Shown: one piece after another, positions 28,239 to 37,134 of the stretch
Numbering within the stretch: the stretch's first letter is position 1
How the letters are laid out: the number at the start of each line of letters is the position of its first letter
Assembly (NCBI RefSeq): GCF_019049255.1
Contig: NZ_JAGMUJ010000027.1
Location: 1 to 64,000, forward strand
Origin: Streptomyces sp. AC558_RSS880
GTDB taxonomy: Bacteria; Actinomycetota; Actinomycetes; Streptomycetales; Streptomycetaceae
Reading direction: 5' to 3'
Length of the DNA: 64,000 nucleotides
Program-made: the position numbers and the translations under genes
The notes under the pieces: model-generated
Seen by the model: the letters and a program-made list of their open reading frames with translations, nothing else
Told to the model about the DNA's origin: nothing
The model's database searches: none

Positions 28239-29785
28239 CGGGATACCTCTTTGTCCTTCGTCATCTGACGCATCAGCGATTCCTGGGAGGCCTCGGCCCG
28301 CGAGAACTCACCGGTCAGCCGCCCCGCGGCCATCGTGTAGATGCGGTCGCACATGCCGAGCAGTTCGGGCAGCTCGGAGGAGATGAAGACGACCGCCTTG
28401 CCCTGGGCGGCCAACTGGTCGATGACCGTGTAGATCTCGTACTTGGCGCCGACGTCGATGCCGCGCGTCGGCTCGTCGAGGATCAGCACATCGGGACCGG
28501 CGAAGATCCACTTGCTGAGCACGACCTTCTGCTGGTTGCCGCCGGACAGCTTGCCCACCGGCTCGAACACCGTCGGGGCCTTGATGTTCATGGACGTGCG
28601 GAAGCCCTCGGCGACCTGCCGCTCCTCGTGCTCGTCCACCACACCGCGCCGGGCGACCTTCTTCAGGGCGCTGAGCGAGATGTTGCGGTTGATGGTGTCG
28701 ATGAGGTTCAGGCCGTAGTGCTTGCGGTCCTCGGTGACGTACGCGATGCCGTGTCCGACCGCCTCGGGGACGGTCTTCGTGTGGATCTCCTTGCCGTCCT
28801 TGAGGACCGTGCCGCCGGCGTGCCGGCCGTACGTGCGGCCGAAGATGCTCATCGCGAGCTCGGTGCGGCCGGCGCCCATCAGCCCGGCGATCCCGACGAT
28901 CTCGCCGCGCCGGACCTCGAGGGACACGTCGTCGACGACCTTGCGCTGCTGGTCGATCGGGTGGTGCACGGTCCAGTTGCGGACCTCCAGGGCCGGGGCG
29001 GCGCCCTCCTCCGGCTGGTGCGGGGTGCGCTCCGGGAAGCGGTGCTCCAGGTCGCGGCCGACCATGCCGGAGATGATCCGGTCCTCGCTGGTCTCCTCGG
29101 CCTTCACGTCGAGCGTCTCGATGGTCCGCCCGTCCCGCAGGATCGTCACCGAGTCGGCGACCTTGCGGATCTCGTTGAGCTTGTGGGAGATGATGATCGA
29201 GGTGATGCCCTGTTCCTTCAACTCCAGGATCAGGTCGAGGAGTTTGTCGCTGTCCTCGTCGTTGAGGGCCGCGGTCGGCTCATCCAGGATGAGCAGCTTC
29301 ACCTTCTTGGAAAGCGCCTTCGCGATCTCCACCAGCTGCTGCTTGCCCACGCCGATGTCGGCGACGCGGGTGTCCGGGTGGTCGGACAGGCCGACCCGGC
29401 GCAGCAGTTCGGTGGCGTGCTTGAGGGTGGCGTTCCAGTTGATGAACCCGCGCGTGGCGTGCTCATTGCCGAGGAAGATGTTCTCCGCGAGGGAGAGGAA
29501 CGGCGACAGCGCCAGTTCCTGGTGGATGATGACGATGCCGCGCTGCTCGCTGGCCCTGATGTCCTTGAACTCGCAGGGCTGCCCCTCGAAGAGGATGTCC
29601 CCCTCGTAACTGCCGTGCGGGTGGACGCCGGAGAGGACCTTCATGAGAGTCGACTTGCCGGCGCCGTTCTCGCCGCAGATGGCGTGGACCTCGCCCTTCC
29701 GGACGGTCAGGGTGACGTCCGACAGCGCCTTGACGCCGGGAAAGGTCTTGACAATCGAGCGCATTTCCAGGACGGGTCCCGCCAT
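28235..29785 (-). CDS. mmsA: Multiple-monosaccharide ABC ATPase (MmsA/GguA)
   Basis: A 516-residue protein with two fused ABC domains, as usual in CUT2 sugar importers. The first Walker A is GENGAGKS near residue 37, followed by [13 protein letters not shown] in place of a standard signature and [11 protein letters not shown]. The second half has a degenerate Walker A (GLMGAGRTE) and [14 protein letters not shown] with [13 protein letters not shown]. The ATG at 29785 follows GGAAGG; the TTG five codons upstream is less likely. Second gene of the operon, 32 bp after the binding-protein gene. Confidence 0.9.
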   Translation of the reverse strand: MAGPVLEMRSIVKTFPGVKALSDVTLTVRKGEVHAICGENGAGKSTLMKVLSGVHPHGSYEGDILFEGQPCEFKDIRASEQRGIVIIHQELALSPFLSLAENIFLGNEHATRGFINWNATLKHATELLRRVGLSDHPDTRVADIGVGKQQLVEIAKALSKKVKLLILDEPTAALNDEDSDKLLDLILELKEQGITSIIISHKLNEIRKVADSVTILRDGRTIETLDVKAEETSEDRIISGMVGRDLEHRFPERTPHQPEEGAAPALEVRNWTVHHPIDQQRKVVDDVSLEVRRGEIVGIAGLMGAGRTELAMSIFGRTYGRHAGGTVLKDGKEIHTKTVPEAVGHGIAYVTEDRKHYGLNLIDTINRNISLSALKKVARRGVVDEHEERQVAEGFRTSMNIKAPTVFEPVGKLSGGNQQKVVLSKWIFAGPDVLILDEPTRGIDVGAKYEIYTVIDQLAAQGKAVVFISSELPELLGMCDRIYTMAAGRLTGEFSRAEASQESLMRQMTKDKEVSR

Positions 29786-29817
29786 GGTCGTGCCTTCCAA
29801 TCCTTGAAGGGGCCCGG

Positions 29818-30927
29818 TTACTTGAGCTGGTCCTCGGTGTAGTAGCCGCCGTCGACCAGGACCTGCTTGTAGTTGGACTTGTCGACGCTGACCGGCTGCA
29901 GCAGGTAGGCGGGGACGACCTTGGAACCGTTGTCGTACGACTTGGTGTCGTTGACCTCGGGCTTCTTGTCGTTGAGGACCGCGTCGACCATGTTCGCGGC
30001 GACCTTGGCGAGCTCGCGCAGGTCCTTGAAGACGGTCTGGGTCTGCTGGCCCGAGATGATCGACTTCAGCGAGGCGACCTCGGCGTCCTGGCCGGTGACG
30101 ACGGGCATGGCCTTGCTGCCGGAGCCGTAGCCGTCCGACTTCAGGGCGGACAGGATGCCGATGGAGATGCCGTCGTAGGGCGAGAGCACCGCGTCGACCC
30201 GGGCGCTGCGGTAGCTGGAGGTGAGCAGGTCGTCCATGCGCTTCTGCGCGGTGCCGCCGTCCCAGCGCAGGGTGGTGACCTGGTTGAGGTCGGTCTGCTT
30301 GGAGCGGACGACCAGCTGGCCCTTGTCCATGTACGGCTTCAGGACGTTCATCGCGCCCTGGAAGAAGTACCTGGTGTTGTTGTCGTCGTTGGAGCCGGCG
30401 AACAGCTCGATGTTGAAGGGGCCCTTCTTGCCGGCCTTCAGCCCCAGCTTGTCGACGATGTAGCCGCCCTGCAGCTCGCCGACCTTCTCGTTGTCGAAGG
30501 AGGCGTAGTAGTCGACGTTCTCGGTGCCGAGGATCAGCCGGTCGTAGGAGACGACCGGGATGTCGGCGTCCTTGGCCTGCTGCAGGACGTTGCCGAGGGA
30601 CTTGTTGTCGATCGCCGCCACGATCAGGGCGTCCACACCCTGCGTGATCATGTTCTCGATCTGGGAGACCTGCTGGTCCGGGTCGTCCTCGCCGAAGACC
30701 AGCTTGGTCTTGAACCCCTTGGCCTTCAGCTCCTTCTCGACGTTGGCGCCATCGGCGATCCAGCGCTCGGAGGACTTCGTCGGCATCGCGATGCCGACGG
30801 TGGCTCCCTCGGAGCCGCCCTTGTCCTCCTCGCTGCCGCCCTCGCTGTTCTGGCCGCAGGCGGTCAGGGTGAGGGCGAGGGAGGCGGCCGAGGCGACGGC
30901 GGCGAGTGCGGCTCTGCGATTACGCAT
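29818..30927 (-). CDS. chvE: ChvE-like sugar-binding lipoprotein
   Basis: A 369-residue solute-binding lipoprotein of the periplasmic-binding-protein type I fold. Lipobox LTLTAC with Cys at residue 24. Family motifs include [34 protein letters not shown] and [17 protein letters not shown] stretches (short forms), matching ChvE, which binds L-arabinose, glucose, galactose and xylose. Three ATG codons stand close together at the start; the third (30927) is chosen because AAGG lies 9 nt before it and the protein then begins MRNRR. First gene of the importer operon. Confidence 0.9.
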   Translation of the reverse strand: MRNRRAALAAVASAASLALTLTACGQNSEGGSEEDKGGSEGATVGIAMPTKSSERWIADGANVEKELKAKGFKTKLVFGEDDPDQQVSQIENMITQGVDALIVAAIDNKSLGNVLQQAKDADIPVVSYDRLILGTENVDYYASFDNEKVGELQGGYIVDKLGLKAGKKGPFNIELFAGSNDDNNTRYFFQGAMNVLKPYMDKGQLVVRSKQTDLNQVTTLRWDGGTAQKRMDDLLTSSYRSARVDAVLSPYDGISIGILSALKSDGYGSGSKAMPVVTGQDAEVASLKSIISGQQTQTVFKDLRELAKVAANMVDAVLNDKKPEVNDTKSYDNGSKVVPAYLLQPVSVDKSNYKQVLVDGGYYTEDQLK

Positions 30928-31010
30928 GATCATCATCCTTGATGTGGGTGCGGGGTCGGTCCGGACGAGCGAGGCGCTTCCAGGGGTGGAACCAGGAGAC
31001 CGAGAAAGAG

Positions 31011-31045
31011 GTGTGTGCGATTGTGCGCGGCTGTGTCCGCTTGTG
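31011..31045. promoter_or_regulatory. Four 10-bp-phased TGTG repeats upstream of sugar operon
   Basis: GTGTG at 31011, TTGTG at 31021, CTGTG at 31031 and TTGTG at 31041: four (K/Y)TGTG words exactly 10 bp apart in the leader or promoter region of the sugar ABC operon (read from the other strand, CACAA/CACAG). Exact helical spacing is uncommon by chance in this composition and suggests a cooperative DNA-binding site. No known factor is assigned. Confidence 0.45.
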
Positions 31046-31066
31046 TGAAGCTGAGTTTCCGGAACG

Positions 31067-32035
31067 TTATGACGAAATTTCGAACCGGCTCAGGTCGCCC
31101 GGAAGCCGCGAACCGAGCGGCGCCATGTCACCGTCCGCGCCGTGCCGGGCCAGCAGGTCCAGGGCCAGCCGGCCGCGCCGTACGCGCTCCTTCGCGGTCG
31201 CCAGGGTCAGCTCCCGCAGGTGGTGCCCGTACGGGTAGATCCCGGGCGCCTTGGACAGACCGAACTTCAGGTACAGCGGGGCGCCGCGCCGGATGAGTTC
31301 GGCGACCTCGTACATCCGCACATAGCCGCCGAGGTCGTCGGGGGCCTCGATGTACATGTCCATCGGCGTGGCCGAAACCCGCCGTATCTCGGTGAGATGA
31401 TCGAGCGTCAGATCGCTGGGGACGTTGATCGAGTCGGCGCCGAGCCGCTCGTAGACCGCGAACGAGGCCGGGTTGACCGGCCCGACGAGCGCCGAGAGCT
31501 TCAGCGTGGTGTCGGCGGGCAGCAGCCCGGCCGCCCGCGCCCGGTGCAGCGTCCACAGCACGCCCTCGTCGGCGACGAGCAGGCACTTGACGCCCAGCTC
31601 CGTGGCGCGCACGGCGTCCTCGACACAGCCGGCGACCGCGTCGTGGCCCCGGGCGCGCAGTCCGGCGCCGCCCGAGTCGGTACGGGTGGAGCCGCCGATG
31701 TCCCAGGTGCCGCGCGGGCCGGTGAACAGGCAGAGCTCGATGTCGCGCTCCGCGGTGGCCTCGACCATCTCGGTGATCTCGGCGTCGGTCAGCATCCAGA
31801 CGCCGCTGCCCTGGCTGATCCGGTGGATCGGCACATCGAGGCGCGAGGCCTCCTTCAGGACCACGGCCAGCGCCTCGGGGCCCTCGCACGAGGGGATCTC
31901 GGTGCGCCAGCGGCCGCCGCCGGGGAAGGTGTGCGGCGAGGCGTCGGCGGGGTCGAGGGCGGGCGCGCTCAGGCCGAGCGCGGTGAGGGTCTCCTCACCG
32001 GGCCTGCGGGGAGCCGTGGCGGAAGCGTCGGTCAC
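31067..32035 (-). CDS. Peptidase U32-like TIM-barrel protein
   Basis: A 322-residue cytoplasmic protein without a signal peptide. It has alternating strand-helix periodicity and blocks such as [27 protein letters not shown] and [17 protein letters not shown], which resemble the barrel of U32-type proteins, though I cannot assign the family firmly. No protease signature is visible to me. It lies between the sugar-importer genes and the dehydrogenase on the same strand, with 122 bp on one side and 139 bp on the other, so a metabolic role in the same sugar-acid pathway is likelier than proteolysis. Homologues in other Streptomyces loci would settle it. Confidence 0.6.
   Translation of the reverse strand: MTDASATAPRRPGEETLTALGLSAPALDPADASPHTFPGGGRWRTEIPSCEGPEALAVVLKEASRLDVPIHRISQGSGVWMLTDAEITEMVEATAERDIELCLFTGPRGTWDIGGSTRTDSGGAGLRARGHDAVAGCVEDAVRATELGVKCLLVADEGVLWTLHRARAAGLLPADTTLKLSALVGPVNPASFAVYERLGADSINVPSDLTLDHLTEIRRVSATPMDMYIEAPDDLGGYVRMYEVAELIRRGAPLYLKFGLSKAPGIYPYGHHLRELTLATAKERVRRGRLALDLLARHGADGDMAPLGSRLPGDLSRFEISS
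31073..31082. promoter_or_regulatory. CGAAATTTCG palindrome, candidate operator
   Basis: Perfect 10-bp palindrome just inside the 3' end of the U32-like gene and upstream of the ChvE-like gene. It shares a TTCG/CGAA core with palindromes before the GH43 genes and before the dehydratase gene. Confidence 0.35.
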
Positions 32036-32157
32036 AGGGTGTCCTTTGGTTCGGTATATCGGACGAAGTTCGCGGCTCGGGGTACGAGTCGGGCGGGAAA
32101 GGGCTGGGTGTACGCCGGTACGGGGGCCGTCAGGTCGCCCTCGTACCGGCGTACGGA

Positions 32158-33162
32158 CTAGGGACGCAGCAGGACCTTGCCCACCTTCGGATCGCCGGAC
32201 CCCACCAGCTCGATGGCCTGCGGGAACTCGGCGAGCGGCAGCTCATGGCTCACCAGCGGCAGCGGATCGAGCAGCCCGGCGGCGAACACCCGCACGGTGT
32301 GCGCCCAGGCGTCCGGCGGCGCGCCGAAGACGGTGTGCACCTCCAGCTGCCGTACGACCAGGTCCGTGGGGTCGAGCCCGTCGGCGCCCGGCGCCGGGAT
32401 GCCGGTGAGGACCAGCCGCCCGCCGCGCCGCAGCAGCGAGGCCGCCGTACGGGCCGCGTCCGCGGACCCGGCGGTCTCGATCACCACGTCGAAGTCGTCC
32501 GGGAGCGTCCGGTCCTTGGTGCGGAAGTCGGTGGCCCCGTACTGCCGGGACAGCGCCTCACGGTCGCCCCGGGAGCCCACCACCAGCAGCTCGGAAGGGG
32601 AGCCCGCGCGCAGGAACTGCACGGCGAACATCCCGAGCGTGCCGGTGCCGACCACCGCCACCCGCTCACCGGGCACGGCGTTCGCCTTCAGCGCGGCGGC
32701 GGCGATGCAGGCGGCCGGCTCGAGCAGCGCGGCGGCGCTCAGGTCGGCGTCGTCGGGGAGGACGTGCAGCAGCCGGGCCGGGAGGGTCAGCGTGGCGGCC
32801 ATGGCGCCCGGCCGGGTGAAGCCGGTCTCCTCGTAGCCCGCCGAGCACAGCGTCGTCTCACCGGCGTGGCAGCGGTCGCAGACCTGGCAGTTGCGGAAGC
32901 CCTCGCCGACCACCTTGCGGCCGACCAGCGCTTCCGGCACCCCCGCGCCCACCCGCTCCACCGTCCCGGACCACTCGTGGCCCGGCGTGAGCGGGTAACG
33001 CACGTACCCCTCGGGCCGGTTGCCCTGGTACACCTCGCGGTCACTGCCGCAGATGCCCGAGGCGTGGACCCGGACCAGGGCCTCGCCGGCCCCGGGCTCG
33101 CGCGGCTCGTGCGGGACCAGACGGTGCTCGCCGGGGCCCTCGATGACGACCTGGGTGCTCAT
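32158..33162 (-). CDS. Zinc-dependent alcohol/polyol dehydrogenase (MDR)
   Basis: A 334-residue medium-chain dehydrogenase. Catalytic zinc ligands: Cys in SGICGSDREVY (near residue 39) and His-Glu in TPGHEWSG (near 63). The structural zinc lobe has four cysteines (CQVCDRCHAGETTLC, about 88-102). The nucleotide-binding motif is VVGTGTLG near 160. The likely reaction is NAD(P)-linked oxidation of a sugar or polyol hydroxyl. ATG at 33162 follows GGGAGGGG; upstream in-frame codons were rejected. It lies 25 bp after the dehydratase gene, so both are probably one unit. Confidence 0.85.
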   Translation of the reverse strand: MSTQVVIEGPGEHRLVPHEPREPGAGEALVRVHASGICGSDREVYQGNRPEGYVRYPLTPGHEWSGTVERVGAGVPEALVGRKVVGEGFRNCQVCDRCHAGETTLCSAGYEETGFTRPGAMAATLTLPARLLHVLPDDADLSAAALLEPAACIAAAALKANAVPGERVAVVGTGTLGMFAVQFLRAGSPSELLVVGSRGDREALSRQYGATDFRTKDRTLPDDFDVVIETAGSADAARTAASLLRRGGRLVLTGIPAPGADGLDPTDLVVRQLEVHTVFGAPPDAWAHTVRVFAAGLLDPLPLVSHELPLAEFPQAIELVGSGDPKVGKVLLRP

Positions 33163-33187
33163 CGCGCCCCTCCCGAGTGGCCGGCGG

Positions 33188-34351
33188 TCACTTGGTGCCC
33201 TTGGGCTTGCGCTGCTCCCAGCCCTCGGCCCACAGGTCGAACCGGGCCTGCTGCTGCGGGAACTCGGCCGCCGCGTCGACGTCCAGCTCCACACCGAGGC
33301 CGGGGGCGTCGGAGAGGTGGAAGCAGCCGTCCTCCGGGTTCACCTGGGGCGCGCCCTTGACGACCTTCTTGATCTCCGAGTCCGCGAAGTCGTTGAAGTG
33401 CTCCAGGATCTTGAAGTTCGGGGAGGTGAAGCCGACCTGGAGGGACGCGGCGGTCAGCACGGGGCCGCCGACGTTGTGCGGGGCGACCAGCATGTAGTGG
33501 GTCTCGGCGGTCGCGGCGAGCTTGCGCGTCTCCCAGATGCCGCCGATGTGACCGACGTCCGGCTGCAGGATGTCCACGGCCTGGCTCTCGAACAGCTCGC
33601 GGAACTCGATGCGGTCGTGGATGCGCTCACCGGTGGCGAGGGGCATGTCGACCTTCGCGGCGACCTTCTCCAGCGCCTTGAGGTTCTCCGGCGGAACCGG
33701 CTCCTCCAGCCAGGCCGGCTTGAACGGCGCGAGCTCCTTGGCGAGGCGGACGGCGGTGGCGGGGGAGAAGCGGCCGTGCATCTCCAGCATCAGCTCGGCG
33801 TCGGGGCCGATGGCGTCACGGACCGCCTCGATCAGGGAGACCGCGTACAGGCTCTGCTCGTGGTCGAGTTCGAAGTGCCCGGTGCCGAACGGGTCGATCT
33901 TCAGCGCCCGGTAGCCGCGCTCCATCACGGCCTGCGCGGCCTTGTGGTACGCCTCGGGGGTGCGCTCGGTGGTGTACCAGCCGTTGGCGTACGCCTTGAC
34001 CTTGTCGGTGACCTTGCCGCCCAGCAGCTGCCAGACGGGCACGCCGAGGGCCTTGCCCTTGATGTCCCAGCAGGCCATCTCGACGACGGCGATACCGGAC
34101 ATCACGATCTCGCCGGCGCGGCCGTAGTCGCCGTACTTCATCCGGCGGACCAGGTCCTCGACAGCGAACGGATCGGAGCCGAGAATGTGGTTGACCTCGG
34201 CTTCCTTCAGGTAACCCAGGAGGGCGTCGGTGTGGCCCAGCATCCGGGTCTCGCCGACTCCGGTGATTCCCTCGTCGGTGTGCACCTGGACGTACGTCAG
34301 GTTGCGCCACGGCGTCCCGACCACGTGTGTGCTGATTCCGGTGATGCGCAC
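33188..34351 (-). CDS. Enolase-superfamily sugar-acid dehydratase
   Basis: A 387-residue mandelate racemase/muconate lactonizing-type enzyme. The barrel shows the Lys motif ALKIDPFG, metal ligands in MLEMHGR, WLEEPVPPE and ATGERI, and the base His in VAPHNVGGP, an arrangement like galactonate dehydratase. The expected reaction is removal of water from an aldonic acid to a 2-keto-3-deoxy acid. The start is GTG at 34351, with GAGGGG 9 nt upstream; the longer frame upstream is leader sequence. Substrate cannot be read from sequence, though arabinonate or galactonate would suit the neighbours. Confidence 0.85.
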   Translation of the reverse strand: MRITGISTHVVGTPWRNLTYVQVHTDEGITGVGETRMLGHTDALLGYLKEAEVNHILGSDPFAVEDLVRRMKYGDYGRAGEIVMSGIAVVEMACWDIKGKALGVPVWQLLGGKVTDKVKAYANGWYTTERTPEAYHKAAQAVMERGYRALKIDPFGTGHFELDHEQSLYAVSLIEAVRDAIGPDAELMLEMHGRFSPATAVRLAKELAPFKPAWLEEPVPPENLKALEKVAAKVDMPLATGERIHDRIEFRELFESQAVDILQPDVGHIGGIWETRKLAATAETHYMLVAPHNVGGPVLTAASLQVGFTSPNFKILEHFNDFADSEIKKVVKGAPQVNPEDGCFHLSDAPGLGVELDVDAAAEFPQQQARFDLWAEGWEQRKPKGTK

Positions 34352-34403
34352 GGCAGTTAGCCCCTCGCTGTGGTGGTGGACCTTGTCGTCGGTGTCCGCA
34401 GTT

Positions 34404-34513
34404 CGACGTGTTCGATATTTCGGCACACGTTCGAAATGCTGGCGTGACAGTAAGGACGAGGCGGCGGGGGTGTCAATGGGTCGCGCGCATAACGGTTTCG
34501 GCAGTTTCGAAAC
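34404..34513. promoter_or_regulatory. TTCGAA-rich control region before dehydratase operon
   Basis: The 241-bp divergent gap holds GTTCGA at 34401-34406 and 34410-34415, TTCGAA at 34430-34435 and the perfect palindrome GTTTCGAAAC at 34504-34513. The clustering of one core word suggests operator sites for a regulator of the sugar genes; no regulator gene is adjacent. Confidence 0.4.
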
Positions 34514-34592
34514 CATTGAGCAAAGGTCCGCACCAAACCTTCACAGCAGGGCCTATGAAGCGGACCCGAACGGAACCTAACCTTCCCGCGTC

Positions 34593-35387
34593 ATGGACTT
34601 TTGTCACCCGTGCCGACGGCACCTCAACGGCGCCCTGGCCTGCCCCGGCTGCGGCATGCCCGCCGAGACGCTCCGCGCCCAGCGGCAGGAGCCCGCCGCG
34701 CCCGCGGGGCACGAGGGCGAGGCGTACGGGGCGGCCCGAGCCGGGGAGACCTCCGGGGAGTACGACGACGAGGACGCGCGGGACGACGAGCCGCGCGGGC
34801 GCCGGGCGACCCGGCGCCGAGGGCCGGAACCGGAACCGGAGCCGGAACCGGACGAGGGTCCTGCGGCGGGGCAAAGCCGCCGGGACCGCAAGGCCGCGGC
34901 GCACCGGCGCCGGCGCAACCGCACGCTGCTGATCGCGGCGGGCTTCGTCCTCGCGGCGGGCGGGCTGAGCCTCGCGGAACTCGGACTGGACGCGCCCGGG
35001 TCGTCGCCGAAGCCTGCGGCGGCCGGGGAGGAGACCACCGACGGCGGTGGGACGGAGCTCGGGCCGACGAAGTCCCCGAGCGGTGCCCCGGCCGCGGGCA
35101 CGTCCGCGGAGTCCCCCGGTCCGGGGGCGTCCGGCTCTCCGTCGGCCTCCGAGTCCCCGAAGGACGAGGAGTCGGAGAAGGCGGACGACGAGACCGGGCA
35201 GGACGCCTCGTCGGCCCCCGTGGAGACGCCCACGACCGACGACTCCGCGGTGGCGACGCCGCAGCCGGAGGCCCCGGAGGCCCCGGCGGAACCGGAGACC
35301 CCCGAGTCGGACCCGCCCACGAAGGAGCCCGAACCGGAACCGGAGCCCACGGAGACGTGCGACCGGTTCCTGTGGTGGTGCACCTGA
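34593..35387 (+). CDS. SCO2400-family zinc-ribbon membrane protein
   Basis: A 264-residue protein. It opens with a four-cysteine ribbon (Cys4, Cys7, Cys17, Cys20; FCHPC and ACPGC), continues through an acidic/Arg-rich cytoplasmic stretch and a membrane helix (about residues 110-128, LLIAAGFVLAAGGLSLAEL in part), and ends with a Ser/Pro/Glu-rich outer tail closing in CDRFLWWCT. This plan fits the group I remember as SCO2400 family; the function is unknown. Monocistronic and divergent from the dehydratase operon. PEPEPEP repeats occur twice. Confidence 0.75.
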   Translation: MDFCHPCRRHLNGALACPGCGMPAETLRAQRQEPAAPAGHEGEAYGAARAGETSGEYDDEDARDDEPRGRRATRRRGPEPEPEPEPDEGPAAGQSRRDRKAAAHRRRRNRTLLIAAGFVLAAGGLSLAELGLDAPGSSPKPAAAGEETTDGGGTELGPTKSPSGAPAAGTSAESPGPGASGSPSASESPKDEESEKADDETGQDASSAPVETPTTDDSAVATPQPEAPEAPAEPETPESDPPTKEPEPEPEPTETCDRFLWWCT

Positions 35388-35392
35388 GCCGA

Positions 35393-35486
35393 CCGGGCGT
35401 CCGCGCCCCCTCTGCGCCGGGTGTCCGCACGCTCCCGGTGCCGGGCTTCCGCGCCCCCTCTGTGCCGGGCGTCCGCGCCCCCTCAG
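35393..35486. repeat. 24-bp tandem repeat, nearly four copies
   Basis: The unit beginning CCGGGCGTCCGCGCCC recurs at 35393, 35417, 35441 and 35465 with exact 24-bp period; the second copy is the most diverged and the fourth is short. It fills the gap between the SCO2400-like gene and the convergent MarR gene and covers the last bases of the MarR gene. Confidence 0.8.
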
Positions 35487-35926
35487 TCCGCGTCCAGCAT
35501 CCTTCGTAGGGCGTCCCGCAGCGCCACCCGCTCCGTCTCCGAGAGCCCCGCCAGCGGCTCGCGCGCGAACCGCAGCGACTCCCGCAGGCTCCGCGCCACC
35601 CGCCGCCCCTCGGCCGTCGCCGCCGCCAGCTTCACGCGCCGGTCCGCCGGATCCGGCCGGCGCTCCACCAGACCCCGGGACTCCAGCCGGTCGACGATGC
35701 CCGTGACGTTCGACGGCTCGCACTTCAGCCGCTGCGCCAGCTTCCGCATCGGCAGCGGCTCCAGGGACAGCAGACTCAACAGCTTCGCCTGGGCACCCGT
35801 GAGGGCGTGACCGGCGGCGGCTTCCTCGTACTCCTCGTGGTAGCGGGCCACCACCGAACCGATGAGCTCGACGACCTCCAGGGTGAGGGCGTCGGGGCGG
35901 CGCGAGGCGGCGTGGGGTGTGGCCAT
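35483..35926 (-). CDS. MarR-family transcriptional regulator
   Basis: A 147-residue winged-helix regulator. The recognition region (PMRKLAQRLKCEPSNVTGIVDRLESRGLVERRPDPADRR, about residues 58-97, key residues only) has the MarR wing motif with D-P-x-D-R-R. Divergent from a quinone-oxidoreductase-like gene across 93 bp, the classical layout in which MarR represses its neighbour and responds to a small molecule. The 3' end runs into a 24-bp tandem repeat. Confidence 0.9.
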   Translation of the reverse strand: MATPHAASRRPDALTLEVVELIGSVVARYHEEYEEAAAGHALTGAQAKLLSLLSLEPLPMRKLAQRLKCEPSNVTGIVDRLESRGLVERRPDPADRRVKLAAATAEGRRVARSLRESLRFAREPLAGLSETERVALRDALRRMLDAD

Positions 35927-35954
35927 GCCCTCCAGGGTACCCGGTTGCTTGACA

Positions 35955-35988
35955 ACCTGAAATATTCAGTCGCATGGTTGTTTCAGGT
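35955..35988. promoter_or_regulatory. MarR operator candidate overlapping a promoter
   Basis: Perfect 8-bp inverted repeat ACCTGAAA (35955-35962) and TTTCAGGT (35981-35988). Inside it is a shorter one, CTGAA-ATA-TTCAG at 35957-35969. Just left, GGTTG-N5-CAACC at 35943-35957 overlaps a TTGACA -35 word (35949-35954). The set lies between the divergent MarR and oxidoreductase genes and suits autorepression plus repression of the enzyme. Confidence 0.55.
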
Positions 35989-36019
35989 AGTGAACTATTC
36001 CGAGGAAAGGTGCCAGGCC

Positions 36020-37039
36020 ATGACCGCCTCCACACCCCCCACCACCGGCCGCGAGTGGCATCTGCTGAGCCGGCCCGTCGGCTGGCCGAAGCCCGAGGAC
36101 TTCGCCCTCGTCGAGACGGAGGTCCCCGCCCCCGCCGAGGGACAGGTGCTCGTACGGAACAAGTACCTCTCCGTCGACCCGTACATGCGCGGCAGGATGT
36201 CGGCGGCCAAGTCCTACGTCGCCCCGTACGAGCTGGGCAAGGCCATGCAGGGCGGCGCCGTCGGCGAGGTCGTCGCGTCGGACGCCGAGGGGATCGCCGT
36301 CGGCGACCACGTCCTGCACTTCTTCGGCTGGCGCGAGTACGCCGTCGTGGACGCGAAGAACGCCGTCAAGGTGGACCCGGAGGCGGCACCCCTCTCGGCG
36401 TACCTGGGCGTGCTGGGCATGACCGGCCTCACCGCCTACGCCGGCCTGCTGCGCACCGCCGCCTTCAAGGAAGGCGACTCCGTCTTCGTGTCCGGCGCGG
36501 CGGGCGCCGTCGGCAGCCAGGTCGGGCAGCTCGCGAAGCTCAAGGGCGCCTCACGGGTGATCGGCTCGGCCGGTTCCGACGAGAAGGTGAAGCTGCTCGT
36601 CGAGGAGTACGGCTTCGACGCCGCCTTCAACTACAAGAGCGGCCCCGTGGGCGAGCAGCTGCGCGACGCCGCCCCGGACGGGATCGACGTCTACTTCGAC
36701 AACGTCGGCGGCGACCACCTGGAGGCGGCCATCGGCAGGCTCAACCGGGACGGCCGGATCGCCGTCTGCGGGATGATCTCCGTCTACAACAACACCGAGC
36801 CCGCCCCCGGTCCCCGCAACCTCGCCCGGCTGATCCAGACCCGCGGCCGCATCGAGGGATTCCTCGTCGGCGACCACTACGACCTCCAGCCGCAGTTCGT
36901 CCAGGAGGTCGGCCCCTGGGTCCGCTCGGGCGAGCTGAAGTACCGCGAGACGGTCGTCGAGGGCATCGAGAACAACCTGGAGGCGTTCCTCGGCGTCCTG
37001 CGCGGCGACAACACCGGAAAGATGATCGTCAAGCTCTGA
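36020..37039 (+). CDS. NADP-dependent oxidoreductase (leukotriene B4 DH-like MDR)
   Basis: A 339-residue zinc-free medium-chain reductase. Motifs of the curcumin/prostaglandin reductase branch are present: VRNKYLSVDPYMRGRM near residue 44, GAVGEVVASDAEG, the glycine-rich VSGAAGAVGSQVGQLAKLKG near 155-174 (key residues) and VYFDNVGGDHLEA. No zinc-binding cysteines. Such enzymes reduce alkenal or enone double bonds with NADPH, often in defence against reactive electrophiles. ATG at 36020 follows GGAAAGG. The divergent MarR protein probably controls it. A good terminator follows. Confidence 0.88.
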   Translation: MTASTPPTTGREWHLLSRPVGWPKPEDFALVETEVPAPAEGQVLVRNKYLSVDPYMRGRMSAAKSYVAPYELGKAMQGGAVGEVVASDAEGIAVGDHVLHFFGWREYAVVDAKNAVKVDPEAAPLSAYLGVLGMTGLTAYAGLLRTAAFKEGDSVFVSGAAGAVGSQVGQLAKLKGASRVIGSAGSDEKVKLLVEEYGFDAAFNYKSGPVGEQLRDAAPDGIDVYFDNVGGDHLEAAIGRLNRDGRIAVCGMISVYNNTEPAPGPRNLARLIQTRGRIEGFLVGDHYDLQPQFVQEVGPWVRSGELKYRETVVEGIENNLEAFLGVLRGDNTGKMIVKL

Positions 37040-37082
37040 TCCGACCGTGACGCCGTGCCGCCCACGGTCGTTGCGCACGACG

Positions 37083-37115
37083 AGGGCCGCACCCTTGGAC
37101 GTGGGGTGCGGCCCT
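37083..37115. terminator. Bidirectional terminator
   Basis: Perfect 12-bp inverted repeat at 37083-37094 and 37104-37115 with a 9-nt loop, followed by TTG on the plus side. It lies between the convergent oxidoreductase gene and the 37135-37734 gene. Confidence 0.7.
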
Positions 37116-37134
37116 TGCCCGTACCGGGCGGGAG

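Noticed and set aside
35393..35486. The 24-bp array as a CRISPR or an attachment site.
   Set aside because: Units are contiguous without spacers and no integrase or cas gene is near.
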